This document shows, piece after piece, positions 63,087 to 64,000 of a stretch of DNA of 64,000 nucleotides. How positions within the stretch are numbered: the first letter of the stretch is position 1; every line of letters begins with the position of its first letter. The notes under the pieces are model-generated. The model was not told where the DNA came from. It did no database searches and was given only the letters and a program-made list of their open reading frames with translations. The DNA comes from Lepeophtheirus salmonis (lineage: Eukaryota > Arthropoda > Copepoda > Siphonostomatoida > Caligidae). A program made the translations under genes and the position numbers. Location of the stretch: positions 7,440,001 to 7,504,000 of the forward strand of contig NC_052136.2 of the NCBI RefSeq assembly GCF_016086655.4. Direction: 5' to 3'.

Positions 63087-63393
63087 CCTATTTCCATTAA
63101 TTTTGCGACCACAACTGTTGAGGTGTGAGCTGGTGCATTGTCGTGATGGAAATAACTTTTTGGTGGGCAAATCGTGGGCGTTTTTCTTGCAGCTCAGTTT
63201 TCAAAATGTCCGCTGAATAATATTCACCTGTAATAGTTTTACTCTTTTCCAGATAGTCACTGAGGATTATTCCTTGCGAATCCAAAAGATCATCGCCATA
63301 ATCCTTCAGGTCGATTCTTCGATTCAAATGAATGACAAACGGAAAGAAATAGACTGATCGGACTGAAAGTTTGTGTGTGTTCTTCCTAGACAT
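63080..63393 (-). pseudogene. mariner transposase catalytic fragment (right arm, inverted)
   Basis: On the minus strand, just after a mariner-type 5' leader, the sequence jumps to the catalytic region. It reads KIMAMIF-like codons, LLDSQGIILSDYLEKSKTIT, GEYYSADILK and TELQEKRPR. In another frame FHHDNAPAHTSTV follows (the second catalytic D), then VVAKLMEIG. It then meets the left arm. The N-terminal ~200 codons, including the first catalytic D, are deleted, and the part with the third D is missing beyond the junction. Both arms come from closely related mariners, but the pieces kept overlap little. Confidence 0.85.
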
Positions 63394-63473
63394 GCTACTA
63401 ACTAAGCATAAACTCGATACGCACCAATAGTGCCATCTCTAGGACTTTGCATGAACTTTTCAAACGACCCTCG

Positions 63474-63585
63474 TATATGAACCCCAATATGTCCCCTTTC
63501 AAATAAAGTATATCAAATTCTCATTATTTTAATATGGGCTACAATAAATGCAATTTGCAAAGGGTTAAAAGATTAATTTTAATTC
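63474..63585 (+). repeat. Dispersed repeat family B, right half of the split copy
   Basis: 'gaaccccaatatgtcccctt' and 'tcaaataaag' match 'gaccccgatatggactttca' of the 25.7 kb copy and 'gactccgatatggcttttca' at 46.5 kb. 'caaagggttaaaagattaa' matches 'caaaggattaataag'. It thus continues the repeat interrupted at 61446. Confidence 0.55.
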
Positions 63586-63589
63586 GTCA

Positions 63590-64000
63590 ACTAATACAAA
63601 ATATTATCCAAGCTCTATGATTGAAAAAAATATATTTTGGTTCGCTTTTGTTTTAACAAGCTATATTTGTATTCTTCAAGTAATTATCATCCATTTCTAT
63701 GAACCAACTATTGGGATTAATTCTTTCGAGGCGCCGAAAACTGCACCTAAACCTATGTACCATACGTTTCGCATTAGATATGTACATGAATTTTGGAATC
63801 CTTGATTTCAGCAGTTAACATTTTTGTGGCTCATAAACTTCATGGGTGCAATTCCAAATATATATTCAATGGATCATTAAACAGAAAAAGTGCTAATTTA
63901 TTACTTATGAGCTTCCAGTGTTGTTGCAAACATATTACACATCAAAAAGTGCTAAAAACACTTGATATTTGGAAAATTATAAATATAATAATATAAAAAA
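63590..64000. other. AT-rich non-coding DNA to the window end
   Basis: Two frames (63617-63805 and 63793-63996, plus) of 62 and 67 codons have no recognisable motif; a coding exon cannot be excluded but is not supported. Confidence 0.4.

Larger units (their letters stand above)
61447..63473. mobile_element. Head-to-head mariner composite carrying a nested maT element
   Basis: The left end after TA is 'tgagtgtcgttcgaaaagtc'; the reverse-complemented right end after TA is 'cgagggtcgtttgaaaagtt'. The similarity does not stop at a ~30 bp TIR. Both arms continue inward with 'gcaaagtc-agagatgg', 'aactttcag', 'tcaatttctttctgtttg' (left) or 'tctatttctttccgtttg' (right), and 'tttgaat'. Both arms are thus the 5' end and leader of the same mariner type, facing each other. 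The left arm codes for the transposase N-terminus on plus, the right arm for part of the catalytic domain on minus, meeting near 63086. The 3' end of a normal mariner is absent. Confidence 0.75.

Noticed and set aside
1..64000. tRNA or other structural RNA genes
   Set aside because: I looked for B-box-like 'ggttcgaatcc' sequences with a matching acceptor stem; only loose matches such as the one near 25868 exist, with no cloverleaf around them.

Overview
The window looks like a gene-poor, strongly AT-rich stretch of an animal nuclear genome. I found no convincing host protein-coding gene, no rRNA or tRNA gene, no CRISPR array and no bacterial-type operon. The longest open frames are about 130 codons, lie in low-complexity sequence and resemble nothing I know. 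What can be recognised is almost all decayed transposable-element DNA, mainly Tc1/mariner superfamily (mariner proper and maT-like families), plus a hAT fragment, a long foldback repeat, several MITE-like elements and at least eight dispersed non-coding repeat families. This mix (many mariner/Tc1 relics, poly-A/T tracts, a repeat opening near CCTCC-CGCC followed by 'agcagggttacggaaaa') suggests an arthropod. A parasitic copepod such as a salmon louse is my best guess, from general resemblance only.

Layout. 0-10 kb: non-coding DNA with a ~1.2 kb inverted repeat (about 3963-5166) and the first copy of a short TIR element (5325-5535). 10-18 kb: an internally deleted Tc1/mariner relic (10419-10951), a split MITE (12824-13443), a clean TIR/TA-flanked MITE (15865-16508) and a degenerate Tc1-like element (16978-17689). 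18-30 kb: mostly unexplained AT-rich DNA, degenerate 'gagtc' arrays (23850-24690, 28370-28740), a tandem duplication near 28.8 kb and a T-rich palindromic ladder at 26.4 kb. 30-38 kb: a deleted Tc1/mariner-like element (29977-30861), a 'gggttacggaaaa' repeat, a minus-strand maT 3' fragment (32749-33154) and a minus-strand hAT transposase fragment (37340-37745). 39-50 kb: a cluster of one dispersed repeat family and otherwise little. 51-60 kb: two more deleted mariner-type relics (51625-52190, 53725-54570) and one structurally complete but inactive maT-like element (57983-59251).

The most interesting locus is 61.26-63.6 kb. A dispersed repeat is split by a mariner element. That element has two 5' ends facing each other (head-to-head), and its left arm is itself split by a full-length maT-like element (61611-62821) inserted at a TA inside the mariner transposase reading frame. 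This gives a readable order of three insertions. All transposase frames seen carry stops, frameshifts or internal deletions, so nothing here looks able to move by itself. Coordinates of repeat edges are estimates by eye; no alignment or database search was run.
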